64,000 bases of DNA from DAHUXN01 sp963729815 (GTDB lineage: Bacteria; Acidobacteriota; Terriglobia; Acidiferrales; UBA7541): NCBI GenBank assembly GCA_963729815.1, contig CAVSPU010000001.1, positions 124,001 to 188,000 on the forward strand, read 5' to 3'. The notes beneath the pieces were generated by a model. It worked only from the letters and a program-made list of their open reading frames with translations, did not search any database and was not told where the DNA came from. A program made the translations under genes and the position numbers. Every line of letters starts with the position of its first letter. Position 1 is the first letter of the stretch. This document shows, one piece after another, positions 24,012-33,276 of this stretch.

Positions 24012-26813
24012 ATGGCGGAAGTAAGAGCGGCTTTGACGGGACATCTGGCAGCGAAAATGGAAACGGAACAGCACGATCGCAAGACTATTTCGGGCGGCCT
24101 CGAATTCCGCCGCCGGTTCACGGACGGAAAAGTGGCTCCATTCGACGCCGTCGAGTGGGAGCGGCGCACAGCCCAAATTGGAAACGAAAAGGGCCAGGTG
24201 ATTTTCCGCCAGGAGAACATCGAAGTCCCGAAGTCATGGTCGCAGACAGCTACCAACATCGTCGCTTCGAAATATTTTCACGGTAAGCCAAACACGCCGG
24301 AGCGTGAAGGCTCGGTGCGGCAACTGATCAGCCGCGTCGTGGACACAATTGTGCGCTGGGGCGAGCAGGGTGGCTATTTTGCTTCGCCTGATTCGCAAGC
24401 CGCGTTTCGTGACGAGCTGACGAACCTGTTGGTTGAGCAGAAGATGGCTTTCAATTCGCCCGTGTGGTTCAACGTGGGCGTGCAGGCCAAGCCGCAATGC
24501 TCCGCATGCTTCATCAATTCGGTCCAGGACAGCATGGATTCCATCATGAACCTGGCCAAGACCGAAGGCATGCTCTTCAAGTGGGGTTCCGGCACGGGTA
24601 CGAATTTTTCGACGCTCCGCGGCAGCAAGGAAACTCTTTCCGGCGGCGGTATTGCTTCAGGTCCGGTGAGTTTTATGAAAGGCTTCGACGCCTTTGCCGG
24701 CGTGATCAAGAGCGGCGGCAAGACGCGCCGCGCCGCCAAGATGGTGATTCTCAACGTCGACCATCCGGACATCGCCGAGTTCATCGATTGCAAAATGAAG
24801 GAAGAGCGCAAGGCGCAGGTGCTCATCGAACAGGGCTACGATTCATCGATCGATGGCGAAGCGTACGGTTCGATCTTTTTCCAGAATGCCAATCATTCTG
24901 TGCGCGTCACCGATGAATTTATGCAAGCCGTCGAGGAAGACCGCGACTGGTGGACCCGCAACGTGAACGATGGCCAGCCGGTCGAAAAGTTTCGAGCCCG
25001 CGATTTGCTGAAGCGCATGGCCGACTCCGCGTGGCATTGCGGCGACCCGGGAATGCAATACGACACGACGGTGAATCGTTGGCACACTTGCAAGGGAACC
25101 GATCGCATTAATGCCTCGAATCCGTGCTCCGAATACATGTTCCTCGACGACACGGCGTGCAATCTCGCGTCTCTGAATCTGCTGAAATTCTTGGGATCGA
25201 ACGGTCAATTCGACGTCGAGGGTTTCCGCCACGCCGTCGACGTGACCATCACGGCTCAGGAAATTCTGGTCGACAATGCCAGCTACCCAACGCCGAAAAT
25301 CGCGCAGAACTCCCACGATTTCCGCCCCCTAGGCCTCGGCTATGCCAATCTCGGCGGGCTTCTGCTCTCGCTCGGCGTTCCCTACGATTCCGACCAGGGC
25401 CGCGATATGTGCGGCGCTGTCACCGCGCTGATGACCGGCGAAGCCTACGCGCAATCGTCGCGAGTCGCGGAACGCCTGGGTGCGTTCGCCGGATACGCGA
25501 AAAATCGCGAGCCGATGCTTGGCGTGATGCGCATGCACCGCGATTCTCTGCGTCCGATTAAAGAAGAAAACGTTCAGCCCAATTTGCTGCGCGCCGCTCG
25601 TGAGTCCTGGGACGCCGCCGTCGAGCATGGCGAGAAATTCGGCTACCGCAATTCGCAAGTCTCCGTCCTTGCTCCCACCGGCACCATCGGTTTCATGATG
25701 GATTGCGACACCACCGGCATCGAACCCGATCTGGCGCTCGTGAAGCAGAAGCGCCTGGTCGGCGGCGGCGTGATCAAGATCGTCAACAACACGGTGCCAA
25801 TGGCGCTGATGCGTCTCGGTTATTCGGACGTGGAAACTTCGCTCATCGTCGACTGGATCGATCATCACGGCACGATCGAAGGCGCGCCTGCGCTCAAGCC
25901 CGAACATTTGCCGGTCTTCGATTGCTCGCTCGCGACAGATGGCGGGCGCTCGATCGCTTGGCGCGGCCATTTGAAAATGATGGCCGCGGCGCAACCGTTC
26001 CTCTCCGGCGCCATCTCCAAGACGATCAACATGCCCGAAGAATCCACGGTGGACGACGTGATGCAGGCTTACATCGAATCGTGGAAGCTGGGATTGAAGG
26101 CCGTCGCTATTTATCGCGATAATTCAAAGCGCTCGCAACCGCTTTCCGCCGCCGGCGCGAAGAAGACCGAAACGCCTGTGGCAGCCACAGCCGCGTCCGC
26201 GAAAGAAGAAGTTGCCGTTCCCGCGCAGCAGGAGCTCTTCCGCGCCGGCCGCAAGAAGCTGCCGAATGAGCGGCGCTCCATCACGCACAAGTTCAATGTT
26301 GGCGGCCACGAAGGCTATTTGACCGTCGGCATGTACGACGACGGCGCACCGGGCGAAATCTTCATCAAGATGGCCAAGGAAGGCTCGACGCTCTCCGGCA
26401 TCATGGACGGCTTCGCGCTTTCCGTCTCGATCGCGCTGCAATACGGCGTTCCGCTCCGGGCGCTGATCGATAAGTTCGTGAACGCACGCTTCGAGCCCTC
26501 CGGCTTCACCGGCAACCGCCAGATTCCCTATGCGAAGTCGATCATCGACTACATCGGCCGCTGGCTCGGTGGAAAGTTCATCTCAAGCGACTATTTGGTT
26601 CAGATGGATGCGGCCGAAGACGCGCCCGCGGCGAAGGCGGCCGTGGCGGACCCACCCGCAGTGGTAGTCGCAAGACCTGCCGAAGAGGACAAATCCCGCC
26701 CTCGCGCGGCCATTGACGATGCGCCCTCGTGCTCCGAGTGCGGCATGCTCATGACTCCCAACGGAAGTTGCTACAAATGCGAGAATTGCGGCAGCACATC
26801 CGGCTGTAGCTGA
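24012..26813 (+). CDS. nrdJ: Vitamin B12-dependent ribonucleoside-diphosphate reductase (class II)
   Basis: A 933-residue adenosylcobalamin-dependent reductase that makes deoxyribonucleotides regardless of oxygen. Visible elements are the N-terminal SKYFHGKP region, the redox cysteine in CSACFINSVQDSMDS, the active-site NPCSEYMFLDDTACNLASLN (N-x-C-x-E), and the phosphate-binding APTGTIGFMMDCDTTGIEPD. The C-terminal zinc-ribbon-like end CSECGMLMTPNGSCYKCENC resembles other members. Length is typical for the NrdJ subtype. The ATG at 24012 follows GGAGG; the frame is open 16 codons further. It links to the B12 uptake locus at 51-57 kb. A strong terminator follows. Confidence 0.95.
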   Translation: MAEVRAALTGHLAAKMETEQHDRKTISGGLEFRRRFTDGKVAPFDAVEWERRTAQIGNEKGQVIFRQENIEVPKSWSQTATNIVASKYFHGKPNTPEREGSVRQLISRVVDTIVRWGEQGGYFASPDSQAAFRDELTNLLVEQKMAFNSPVWFNVGVQAKPQCSACFINSVQDSMDSIMNLAKTEGMLFKWGSGTGTNFSTLRGSKETLSGGGIASGPVSFMKGFDAFAGVIKSGGKTRRAAKMVILNVDHPDIAEFIDCKMKEERKAQVLIEQGYDSSIDGEAYGSIFFQNANHSVRVTDEFMQAVEEDRDWWTRNVNDGQPVEKFRARDLLKRMADSAWHCGDPGMQYDTTVNRWHTCKGTDRINASNPCSEYMFLDDTACNLASLNLLKFLGSNGQFDVEGFRHAVDVTITAQEILVDNASYPTPKIAQNSHDFRPLGLGYANLGGLLLSLGVPYDSDQGRDMCGAVTALMTGEAYAQSSRVAERLGAFAGYAKNREPMLGVMRMHRDSLRPIKEENVQPNLLRAARESWDAAVEHGEKFGYRNSQVSVLAPTGTIGFMMDCDTTGIEPDLALVKQKRLVGGGVIKIVNNTVPMALMRLGYSDVETSLIVDWIDHHGTIEGAPALKPEHLPVFDCSLATDGGRSIAWRGHLKMMAAAQPFLSGAISKTINMPEESTVDDVMQAYIESWKLGLKAVAIYRDNSKRSQPLSAAGAKKTETPVAATAASAKEEVAVPAQQELFRAGRKKLPNERRSITHKFNVGGHEGYLTVGMYDDGAPGEIFIKMAKEGSTLSGIMDGFALSVSIALQYGVPLRALIDKFVNARFEPSGFTGNRQIPYAKSIIDYIGRWLGGKFISSDYLVQMDAAEDAPAAKAAVADPPAVVVARPAEEDKSRPRAAIDDAPSCSECGMLMTPNGSCYKCENCGSTSGCS

Positions 26814-26853
26814 GGTTTAGTCCAGGCAACCAACCAGTTCGTGAAGGCAATCA

Positions 26854-26891
26854 AAGCCGGTGTCACATCGAGGACACCGGCTTTTCTTTTT
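26854..26891 (+). terminator. Rho-independent terminator after nrdJ
   Basis: AAGCCGGTGTC and GACACCGGCTT form an 11-bp perfect stem with an 8-base loop (26854-26883), followed by TTTTCTTTTT. It ends the nrdJ transcript and separates it from the downstream redoxin-like gene. Confidence 0.9.
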
Positions 26892-26943
26892 AATCCCGGG
26901 AATGCTCCAAAGTGATAGAGTTGAGCCTGGATCCGGATAAAAT

Positions 26944-27450
26944 ATGCAAAACTCCATTCGCCTTCGTCATCAGATTCCGGCACTCACCTTGCGCACTTTC
27001 GACGGTCGCAGCGTATCTGCCTGGGATTTTAAGCAGAAGCGCAATCGCGTCATCGCCTTTCTACATGCTGATTCGCCGGCCTCCTGGAAGTTCGTCCACG
27101 ACATCGTGGCCCACGCCGCCGACTGGAAGGGCAAGGACGCCATCGGCCTGATTGTGTTCTCGAAGCCGCCGGCGTCGAATCTGCCCGGGACGCTACCCCC
27201 GGAGGTCATTACTGGAACGGACGCGACGGGCCGCTCGTTGCTCCGCTATCTGGGCGATGAAGCGATGGGACCCGGTGGGTCGGCCCGCCAGGGAGTTTTC
27301 GTGGCGGATCGTTACGGCGAGCTTTACGCTAAATGGATTTTTGCGAGCAACGGCGAGCCGCCCAGCATTTCCGCGATTCTGAAGTCCCTCGAACAGATCG
27401 AAATCGCTTGCGAGGAATGCGAGCCTTCCACCTGGCCTCTCGAAGGCTAA
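26944..27450 (+). CDS. Thioredoxin-fold (redoxin-like) protein lacking the usual catalytic cysteine
   Basis: A 168-residue protein whose layout follows AhpC/TSA or TlpA-like redoxins: IPALTLRTFDGRSVSAWDF, then RVIAFLHADSPASWKFVHDI in the position where peroxiredoxins carry the catalytic cysteine, and later GPGGSARQGVFVADRYGEL. No cysteine is present at the active-site position (ADSPASW). Instead the C-terminus carries CEEC within IACEECEPSTWPLEG. It may be a non-catalytic redoxin or one using the terminal Cys pair. The start follows the nrdJ terminator, so it has its own promoter. Annotation beyond the fold is uncertain. Confidence 0.6.
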   Translation: MQNSIRLRHQIPALTLRTFDGRSVSAWDFKQKRNRVIAFLHADSPASWKFVHDIVAHAADWKGKDAIGLIVFSKPPASNLPGTLPPEVITGTDATGRSLLRYLGDEAMGPGGSARQGVFVADRYGELYAKWIFASNGEPPSISAILKSLEQIEIACEECEPSTWPLEG

Positions 27451-27549
27451 AGTAATTTCGGGGAGCTTGCAACTCGCTCGTCCCATGCAGCGCTCTGCAG
27501 AACGAGACGCGAGGTTCAGTCCAAAGTTCCCCGCATACACATCTATCCG

Positions 27550-29295
27550 CTACTGCCCCGGCGTATATCCAAACTGGAATGGATAGTACATCTCCTGCGC
27601 CTTGCCATTCACCATCAGCGGCGTATAACGCCACTTCTTGTACGCATCTATGGTCGCTTTCGCGAACGCACAGGTCCCTTCGATGACGTGCAGGTTGCTC
27701 ACCGTCCCATCGATACCGATTACACCCCAGAGCTTCACGAGCCCATTATTCCGCCGCTGGTCGAACCCGGATGGATACACGGGCGGGACTTGGTGGATCA
27801 CCTTCGGATACTGAATATCAGGCCTCGAACCATCAGGTGATGGCTCCACTGCAATTTGGTTCTTTGGGGCAATAATGGTCAAATTGCCCAGGTATCGAAA
27901 GCCTCCATCCACATAAGCAAACGGAAACAGCAAACGGTAAGTCGTGTCTTTTACGAAGCGAACTTCGTAGAGCGGTGTGGATTGTTGTTCGCGAGCAGCC
28001 AGAATCGGATACTCGGACTCACCCGCCCGCGAGTCACAGGCGTCCTTGAATCGATATACCTCCACATGGTCAAATTTCATTCCCGCACCCGGCTCGAGCG
28101 CGCTCGTGAATATTTCTGGCATGAACTGTGGCATGTTCGCGTAATTCTGGGCGAAGGATGTGGCGTCTGCGGCTCCAAATTGCGACGCAAACCACGAGTC
28201 GGGATTCGGGAGAATCAGTGCATTGTAATAAGTAGTCAGGCCGGCGTTGTCTCCGCGTTTAGCCAGGTCGAGGATCTCTTTCATCATTTTCGTCAATCCA
28301 CCCGACGATTCGGAATAGCTGGGAATCGAAGCGCTCCGTGCGGCAGCTCCCGGCTGGCCCGCTACGGCAACTTGCCCCGTCAGATGGAAGTTCACTGTGA
28401 TCGTGGTCTCAACCATAACCGGCGATCCATTGAGCAAGATCGGCTGGAAGCGCCATTGCCTCACAGCGGCGATCGCGGATGGAACAAATACCGGATTGCC
28501 TTCCACTGCATCCGCTGTTTGCACCGAGCCATCGGGCGCAACTACGAGGTGAAGCGCGACAGCGCCCTCGACCCGATTTTTTAGAGCATCCGGCGGGTAT
28601 GCGGGTTCGACGCGGTGAGTTAAGTGTGATTGCATAATTGTGCCGTCGATGTGAACTCGTTTCGACAACGCCATTCCGGAATTTTCTTCCGTGTTCGCGT
28701 CGCCGCTCTTCTCCGCCGGTTGTGCGGCAGCACTGCCCGCAACCAGGCGCAAATCGGCGAGCGGCCCCAGATACCGGAACGTCCCGCCCTCGTAAACGAA
28801 ATACGTCCAGCGCATCCCGGCGCCGTTTTCTCCCTTGAACACAACGGCGTAGAGCGGCTCCCGATGCTGGCGCAGACTCAGAAAGTAGTCGTCCTTGTTG
28901 GTCGTACCCGGATCACCGGCTTTTTCGAATTGAAATGCGGTGACGTCCGTCATCTGGGCCGCGACGGCGCGCGCCAAGTCTCCGGAGATTTGCGCATTCC
29001 GCGCGTCGGACCATGCATCGTAGAAAACCGCCAGTTGTCGGCCATTGTCAGCGCCGAAGACGTCCGCAAACCACGACGCGCTATCCGGCAGCGCGAGAGC
29101 CTGCAGATACGGCGCAAGCCCCTGCTCCCCGCCACCCTTCTGCGCGCCAACCATGTCCCACACAAGCTGCTCCAGCCCCGTGGTCGAATTCGGGTAGGCC
29201 GCGGCCGTTTGTGCCTGCGGTCGCCGTTTTCCGATTGCAGGCCACGCGACAAACGATAGGCACATGGCCAATGCCAAAACCATTCTGGGCTTCAT
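27550..29295 (-). CDS. Secreted protein with duplicated TonB_C domain
   Basis: A 581-residue protein with a signal peptide (MKPRMVLALAMCLSFVAWPA) rather than the membrane anchor of a true TonB. An internal duplication is obvious. Module A (about 40-190: LEQLVWDMVGAQKGGGEQGL, SWFADVFGAD, GGTFRYLGPLADLRL) recurs at about 335-475 (LTKMMKEILDLAKRGDNAGL, SWFASQFGAAD, GGFRYLGNLTII). Each copy is followed by a TonB_C domain (YPPDALKNRVEGAVALHLVV with VRQWRFQPILLNG; and YPSGFDQRRNNGLVKLWGVI with YKKWRYTPLMVNG). TonB_C domains normally contact TonB-dependent receptors; what a soluble double version does is unknown. I place the start at the ATG at 29295 to include the signal peptide. Confidence 0.75.
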   Translation of the reverse strand: MKPRMVLALAMCLSFVAWPAIGKRRPQAQTAAAYPNSTTGLEQLVWDMVGAQKGGGEQGLAPYLQALALPDSASWFADVFGADNGRQLAVFYDAWSDARNAQISGDLARAVAAQMTDVTAFQFEKAGDPGTTNKDDYFLSLRQHREPLYAVVFKGENGAGMRWTYFVYEGGTFRYLGPLADLRLVAGSAAAQPAEKSGDANTEENSGMALSKRVHIDGTIMQSHLTHRVEPAYPPDALKNRVEGAVALHLVVAPDGSVQTADAVEGNPVFVPSAIAAVRQWRFQPILLNGSPVMVETTITVNFHLTGQVAVAGQPGAAARSASIPSYSESSGGLTKMMKEILDLAKRGDNAGLTTYYNALILPNPDSWFASQFGAADATSFAQNYANMPQFMPEIFTSALEPGAGMKFDHVEVYRFKDACDSRAGESEYPILAAREQQSTPLYEVRFVKDTTYRLLFPFAYVDGGFRYLGNLTIIAPKNQIAVEPSPDGSRPDIQYPKVIHQVPPVYPSGFDQRRNNGLVKLWGVIGIDGTVSNLHVIEGTCAFAKATIDAYKKWRYTPLMVNGKAQEMYYPFQFGYTPGQ

Positions 29296-29406
29296 GGCTT
29301 CGCACCTCCGAGAGATGGGTGATGGTCGGCAGTAATTTACGAGTTTATAAATAAAACGCAAGGAATTTCGGGCCTGTGCTGGCCCGAGTGTGATCCGTAC
29401 GTAGGG

Positions 29407-30768
29407 TCAGGCTGCTCCAAGGGCGGCCTTGATGGCGGAAGCAATCGATTCGGAATAGCGGTCCACGTCTTCTTCGCGCTCGGCCTCGATCATCACGCGT
29501 ACCAGCGGCTCGGTTCCGGAATAGCGCACCACCACGCGGCCGGAATGGCCGAGCGCCTTTTCCGCTTGAGCGATTGCCTGCGAAACCGCCCGAAGCGAAT
29601 CGAGAGGAGGTTTCGAGCGCACGCGCAAGTTCACGATTTTCTGCGGGAAAATCTTCAAATCGCCGGCGAGATAATCCAGCTTTCCCTCGAGGGAAACGAG
29701 TGATGCCATTTTTACTGCGGTCAGCATGCCGTCGCCGGCCGTCGAATCGTCCAGAAAAATGATGTGGCCTGACTGTTCGCCGCCAAGATTCGCGCCGATG
29801 CGAAACATCTCTTCCAGAACGTAGCGGTCCCCCACCGGCACGCGCGCCAGTCGCAACCCTTCGCCTTCGAGGGCCCGCTCCAGGCCCAGATTCGACATCG
29901 ACGTCCCCACGATCGTGTCGCCTTTGAGCGCGCCGGTTTTCTTCATGAAATGCGCGCACACAAAAAGAACCGCATCGCCGTCAACGTAGCGTCCGCTCGC
30001 CGTGGAAAAAACGGCGCGATCCGCATCGCCGTCGAATGCCACGCCTAAATCCGCGCCAGCCGTGGCTGTTTTTTCCTGCATCTTCCGCGGATGCAGCGAG
30101 CCGCAGTCCGCATTGATATTCCGGCCGTCGGGATCCGTGTGAATGGCGATCACTTGCGCGCCGAGCGATCGGAAGAGTTCCGGCGCGAGCGTGCTTGCCG
30201 CGCCGTTCGCGCAGTCCAGCACGACTTTCATCCCGCGCAGATCCTTGTTTCCGAAAAGTTTCGTCCGCAGCGCAGCCAGATAATCCAGATGAATCGTCGC
30301 ACTTTCGGGAAGACCGCCCGGGGCAGGTTCTGGGATGCGCGCTTCGCTGTTTTGCGCGGCGAGGATGCGCGCTTCGATCTGCGCTTCGACTTCATCCGGA
30401 AATTTCATTCCACGCGATGAAATCAGCTTTACGCCATTGTCGTGATACGGATTGTGTGACGCGGAGATGACCACGCCCGCCGAAAAATCCTCGTTGTGGA
30501 CCAGGTAGGCAACACCGGGAGTGGTCAGGATTCCGGCGGAAACGGGTTCAGCGCCAGCGGCGCGCAGGCCCTGCGCAAGCCCGGCCATCGCCGGGCCCGA
30601 TTCGCGCGTGTCCATGCCGATCAGAACGCGCATCGGCTTGCCCGCATCGCGGTGGCCCGCAAGATATTCCCCGAGCGCGACGCCGGCGCGAAATAGCGTC
30701 GCATCGTCGAGTGGATACTTGCCAGGGATGCCGCGAATGCCGTCTGTGCCGAAGAGTTCTTTGGGCAT
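29407..30768 (-). CDS. glmM: Phosphoglucosamine mutase
   Basis: A 453-residue enzyme converting glucosamine-6-phosphate to glucosamine-1-phosphate for peptidoglycan. It opens LFGTDGIRGIPGKYPLDDAT, carries the phosphoserine loop VISASHNPYHDNG near residue 100, the metal-binding DGDADR near residue 245 and the sugar-binding GGEQSGHIIF near 325, and the phosphate-binding RYSGTEPLVRVMIE near 415. It follows cdaA and cdaR on the same strand with 64 bases after cdaR. The cdaA-cdaR-glmM order is conserved in many bacteria, and CdaA and GlmM interact physically in Firmicutes. Confidence 0.96.
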   Translation of the reverse strand: MPKELFGTDGIRGIPGKYPLDDATLFRAGVALGEYLAGHRDAGKPMRVLIGMDTRESGPAMAGLAQGLRAAGAEPVSAGILTTPGVAYLVHNEDFSAGVVISASHNPYHDNGVKLISSRGMKFPDEVEAQIEARILAAQNSEARIPEPAPGGLPESATIHLDYLAALRTKLFGNKDLRGMKVVLDCANGAASTLAPELFRSLGAQVIAIHTDPDGRNINADCGSLHPRKMQEKTATAGADLGVAFDGDADRAVFSTASGRYVDGDAVLFVCAHFMKKTGALKGDTIVGTSMSNLGLERALEGEGLRLARVPVGDRYVLEEMFRIGANLGGEQSGHIIFLDDSTAGDGMLTAVKMASLVSLEGKLDYLAGDLKIFPQKIVNLRVRSKPPLDSLRAVSQAIAQAEKALGHSGRVVVRYSGTEPLVRVMIEAEREEDVDRYSESIASAIKAALGAA

Positions 30769-30832
30769 GAGTTAGAAAAAATCTGGAATTGGCTGGGCCT
30801 CACAGTTTAGCACACCAACTGCGCGCATCGTT

Positions 30833-31234
30833 TCACGGAGAACTACCGCGCGCAACCAGGTGAATGCGAAGCTGCTGCGGATCGATTCGCACGATTTGCA
30901 CGCCATAGGGTGCGTCGACGTCCTGTGCCTGCAGCAGGATCATGCCGCTGCCCGCCGCGCGGCCCGAAAGGTCCAGGCTGATTCCCAGATCGGATGGCGT
31001 CAGGCGCCGGAGCAGTGCCGAGCGTCCGCGCACGCGAATGTGTACGGACATCGGCACGTCGTTGGCGATCTCCAACTGCGCCGGGACGTCCACGAATTCA
31101 ATCGGCACCGCGAATCCTATCTCCGCCACCGGTTGTGCGCTGTACGTGGCCCACAGAAGAAACGAAATAAGCAGCGCCATCAGTTTCAGGCTCCAGTTGT
31201 GCAGCACCCATTTGCGGAACCAGCGCATTTTCAT
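30833..31234 (-). CDS. cdaR: CdaR-like YbbR domain protein
   Basis: A 133-residue protein with an N-terminal transmembrane anchor (WSLKLMALLISFLLWATYSA, residues about 14-33) and a single YbbR domain (PVEIGF... to the C-terminus; segments VPAQLEIANDVPMSVHIRVR and DVDAPYGVQIVRIDPQQLRI). CdaR regulates the diadenylate cyclase CdaA in other bacteria; those proteins usually carry three to four YbbR domains, so this is a minimal version. It starts at ATG 31234, overlapping the cdaA stop codon (ATGA), which implies translational coupling. The family assignment is firm; the regulatory role is inferred from context. Confidence 0.82.
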   Translation of the reverse strand: MKMRWFRKWVLHNWSLKLMALLISFLLWATYSAQPVAEIGFAVPIEFVDVPAQLEIANDVPMSVHIRVRGRSALLRRLTPSDLGISLDLSGRAAGSGMILLQAQDVDAPYGVQIVRIDPQQLRIHLVARGSSP

Positions 31235-32061
31235 TTCCTCGCCGCGGCGCGATCCGGTGCCACCGTCGGCAGCACCGGCAGACGGCGCGACCGCGTCGTG
31301 AGTCGCGCAAGTCTTTCCGTTAACTGCTCTGGCGTCAAATTCAATTCGATCGTCCCGCCGCTCGCTAGGCCGATCGAGCCTGTTTCCTCCGATACGATCA
31401 ATACAATCGCGTCGCTTTCCTCGCTGATGCCGATCGCCGCGCGGTGCCGCGTTCCGAGCTGATTCGAGATCGTCGGATTGAGCGAAAGTGGCAAAAAACA
31501 CGCCGCCGCAGCCGCACGCCCTCCGGAAATAATCACGGCGCCATCGTGGAGCGGCGCGTCCGGCCGGAAAATCGCCAGCAGCAGGTCGTAGCTCAGGACC
31601 GCGTCGAGCGGGATTCCACTCTCGATGTATGTGCGCAGGCCAATTGCCTGCTCCAGTACAATCAGCGCGCCGATTCGGTTCTGCGAAAAATACGTCGCCG
31701 CCAGCACGAGATCGTCGTCCGCGCCTTGCGAGAAATAGGGCCCAAAACTCCGCCACAGTGGCGCGCGGCCCAGCCTCGAAAGCGCGCGCCGAATTTCCGG
31801 CTGAAACAGAATGATCAGCGCGATAACGAAGTAAGGCAGCAGCGTCGTAAGCAGCCATTCAATCATCCCCAGCCGCGCCCAGCGCGCTCCGTAATAGAAC
31901 GCAACGAGCAGCACGACGGCGACCGCCATCTGCACGGCCCGCGTGCCCTTGAGCAGATTCAGAATGTAATAAACGATGACGGCGATAACGAGTATGTCGA
32001 TGACGGCCCGGACGTGCAGTTGAGAAAGAGAGCGCAGCGGAAGTGCGAAAGCCATCGCCAT
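31231..32061 (-). CDS. cdaA: Diadenylate cyclase (c-di-AMP synthase)
   Basis: A 276-residue CdaA with three N-terminal transmembrane helices (about 18-84), followed by the DisA_N-type cyclase domain (about 100-250). The catalytic motifs are both intact: DGA within RPDAPLHDGAVIIS and RHR within GTRHRAAIGISEESDA. It condenses two ATP molecules to c-di-AMP, which controls osmolyte and potassium balance and cell-wall stress. The frame is open to an ATG at 32109, but the segment before MAMAFALPLRS is not membrane- or family-like, so I use 32061; no clear ribosome-binding site settles it. It heads the cdaA-cdaR-glmM operon and is divergent from the AI-2E gene. Confidence 0.93.
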   Translation of the reverse strand: MAMAFALPLRSLSQLHVRAVIDILVIAVIVYYILNLLKGTRAVQMAVAVVLLVAFYYGARWARLGMIEWLLTTLLPYFVIALIILFQPEIRRALSRLGRAPLWRSFGPYFSQGADDDLVLAATYFSQNRIGALIVLEQAIGLRTYIESGIPLDAVLSYDLLLAIFRPDAPLHDGAVIISGGRAAAAACFLPLSLNPTISNQLGTRHRAAIGISEESDAIVLIVSEETGSIGLASGGTIELNLTPEQLTERLARLTTRSRRLPVLPTVAPDRAAARK

Positions 32062-32154
32062 GCCGTGTAAAGTAGCCCAGCTTGCGCGTGCCAGGCAAGC
32101 ATTCACCATGCGGCCGGTGTCTGTTTTCGCTGCGGCTGTGGTATCGTCGGGCGA

Positions 32155-33231
32155 ATGGCCGAATCGATTCCCGGAACACCTCTGGAACAGAGACCGGTAC
32201 GCCCGGCAAACACGAGCGCGCGCATTATCGCCGCGGGAATCGTGATCGGGTTTTGTTATCTCGCTTCAAGCGTGGTGGTCACGTTGCTTGTCGCTATTCT
32301 CGCGGCGTATTTCCTCGACCCTTTCGTTGTCTGGCTCGAAATGTTTCGGCTGCCACGCGTGGTTGGTTCGCTGATTATTCTCTTGGTGGCTTTCGCGGTG
32401 GTGTTCGCTGCCGGGTCGTTGTTGGTTACTCGCCTCGACCAATTCGGCGCGAACTGGCCGGAGTATCGGGCCCCGATTCGGTCCGTGGTCGGCAGCGTCG
32501 AGAAGCGGCTCAATTTGATCGAGTCGCGGGTGAATGAAATTGCGCCCACCACGCGCGAACCAAAAGGTGTTGTGGCCATCGCGGAGTCGCATCCCGTGCG
32601 CGATGCCTTGCTGGCGCAGGTCGGCTCCCTCTATACCGCCATTTTCGCGGCGACGTTTGTGCCCTTCCTCGTCTTTTTCATGCTCGTGGCAAAAAGAAAA
32701 ATCTGGCACACCACCATGGAATTGTTTCCCGTGAAGGAACGTACGCGCGTCAAACTCGCCCTTTCGGAAGTCAGCAACATGTTGCGAAGTTACGTGGTTG
32801 GCACAGCCGTGGTCGCCCTCATTCTCATCATCGCAAGCTGGGTGTTTTTTTGGGCCATCGGTCTCGATTTCCCTTTCCTGACGGCGTTAGCTTCCGGATT
32901 GGCGAACATTGTGCCGTATATCGGTTTGGTGATTGCGTGGCTCCCGCCCTTGATTATTGGAATGAAGCATTTCCATGCGGTCGGCCCGTTCCTCGGAATC
33001 TGCGCCATGCTCGGTTTTTTCCACCTGATGGCGGCGAATTATCTGTTGCCGGCATTTATCGGCCGGCGCGTTCATCTAAACGCCGTATCGGTGACCATCG
33101 CGTTGCTTTTCTGGGGATGGCTGTGGGGCGCGATGGGTCTGCTGCTCGCGATTCCGATTACCGGAGTCATCAAAGTCGTTTGCGACCATGTGGAAGGCTG
33201 GGAGCCAATTGGCCGCTGGCTCGGCGCCTAG
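32155..33231 (+). CDS. AI-2E family (PerM-like) transporter
   Basis: A 358-residue integral membrane protein with seven or eight predicted helices. Family features include an early pair of helices (IIAAGIVIGFCYLASSVVVT) and the C-terminal GLANIVPYIGLVIAWLPPL and WGWLWGAMGLLLAIPITGVI segments. The AI-2E/PerM family is named after a proposed autoinducer-2 exporter, but members also include sodium/proton antiporters and other exporters. The substrate here cannot be inferred. It is transcribed divergently from cdaA and converges with thiE. Confidence 0.88.
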   Translation: MAESIPGTPLEQRPVRPANTSARIIAAGIVIGFCYLASSVVVTLLVAILAAYFLDPFVVWLEMFRLPRVVGSLIILLVAFAVVFAAGSLLVTRLDQFGANWPEYRAPIRSVVGSVEKRLNLIESRVNEIAPTTREPKGVVAIAESHPVRDALLAQVGSLYTAIFAATFVPFLVFFMLVAKRKIWHTTMELFPVKERTRVKLALSEVSNMLRSYVVGTAVVALILIIASWVFFWAIGLDFPFLTALASGLANIVPYIGLVIAWLPPLIIGMKHFHAVGPFLGICAMLGFFHLMAANYLLPAFIGRRVHLNAVSVTIALLFWGWLWGAMGLLLAIPITGVIKVVCDHVEGWEPIGRWLGA

Positions 33232-33276
33232 CTCAGCGCAATCGGCAAAGGTTTCGGCGTTCTCATGAGCGGAGAG

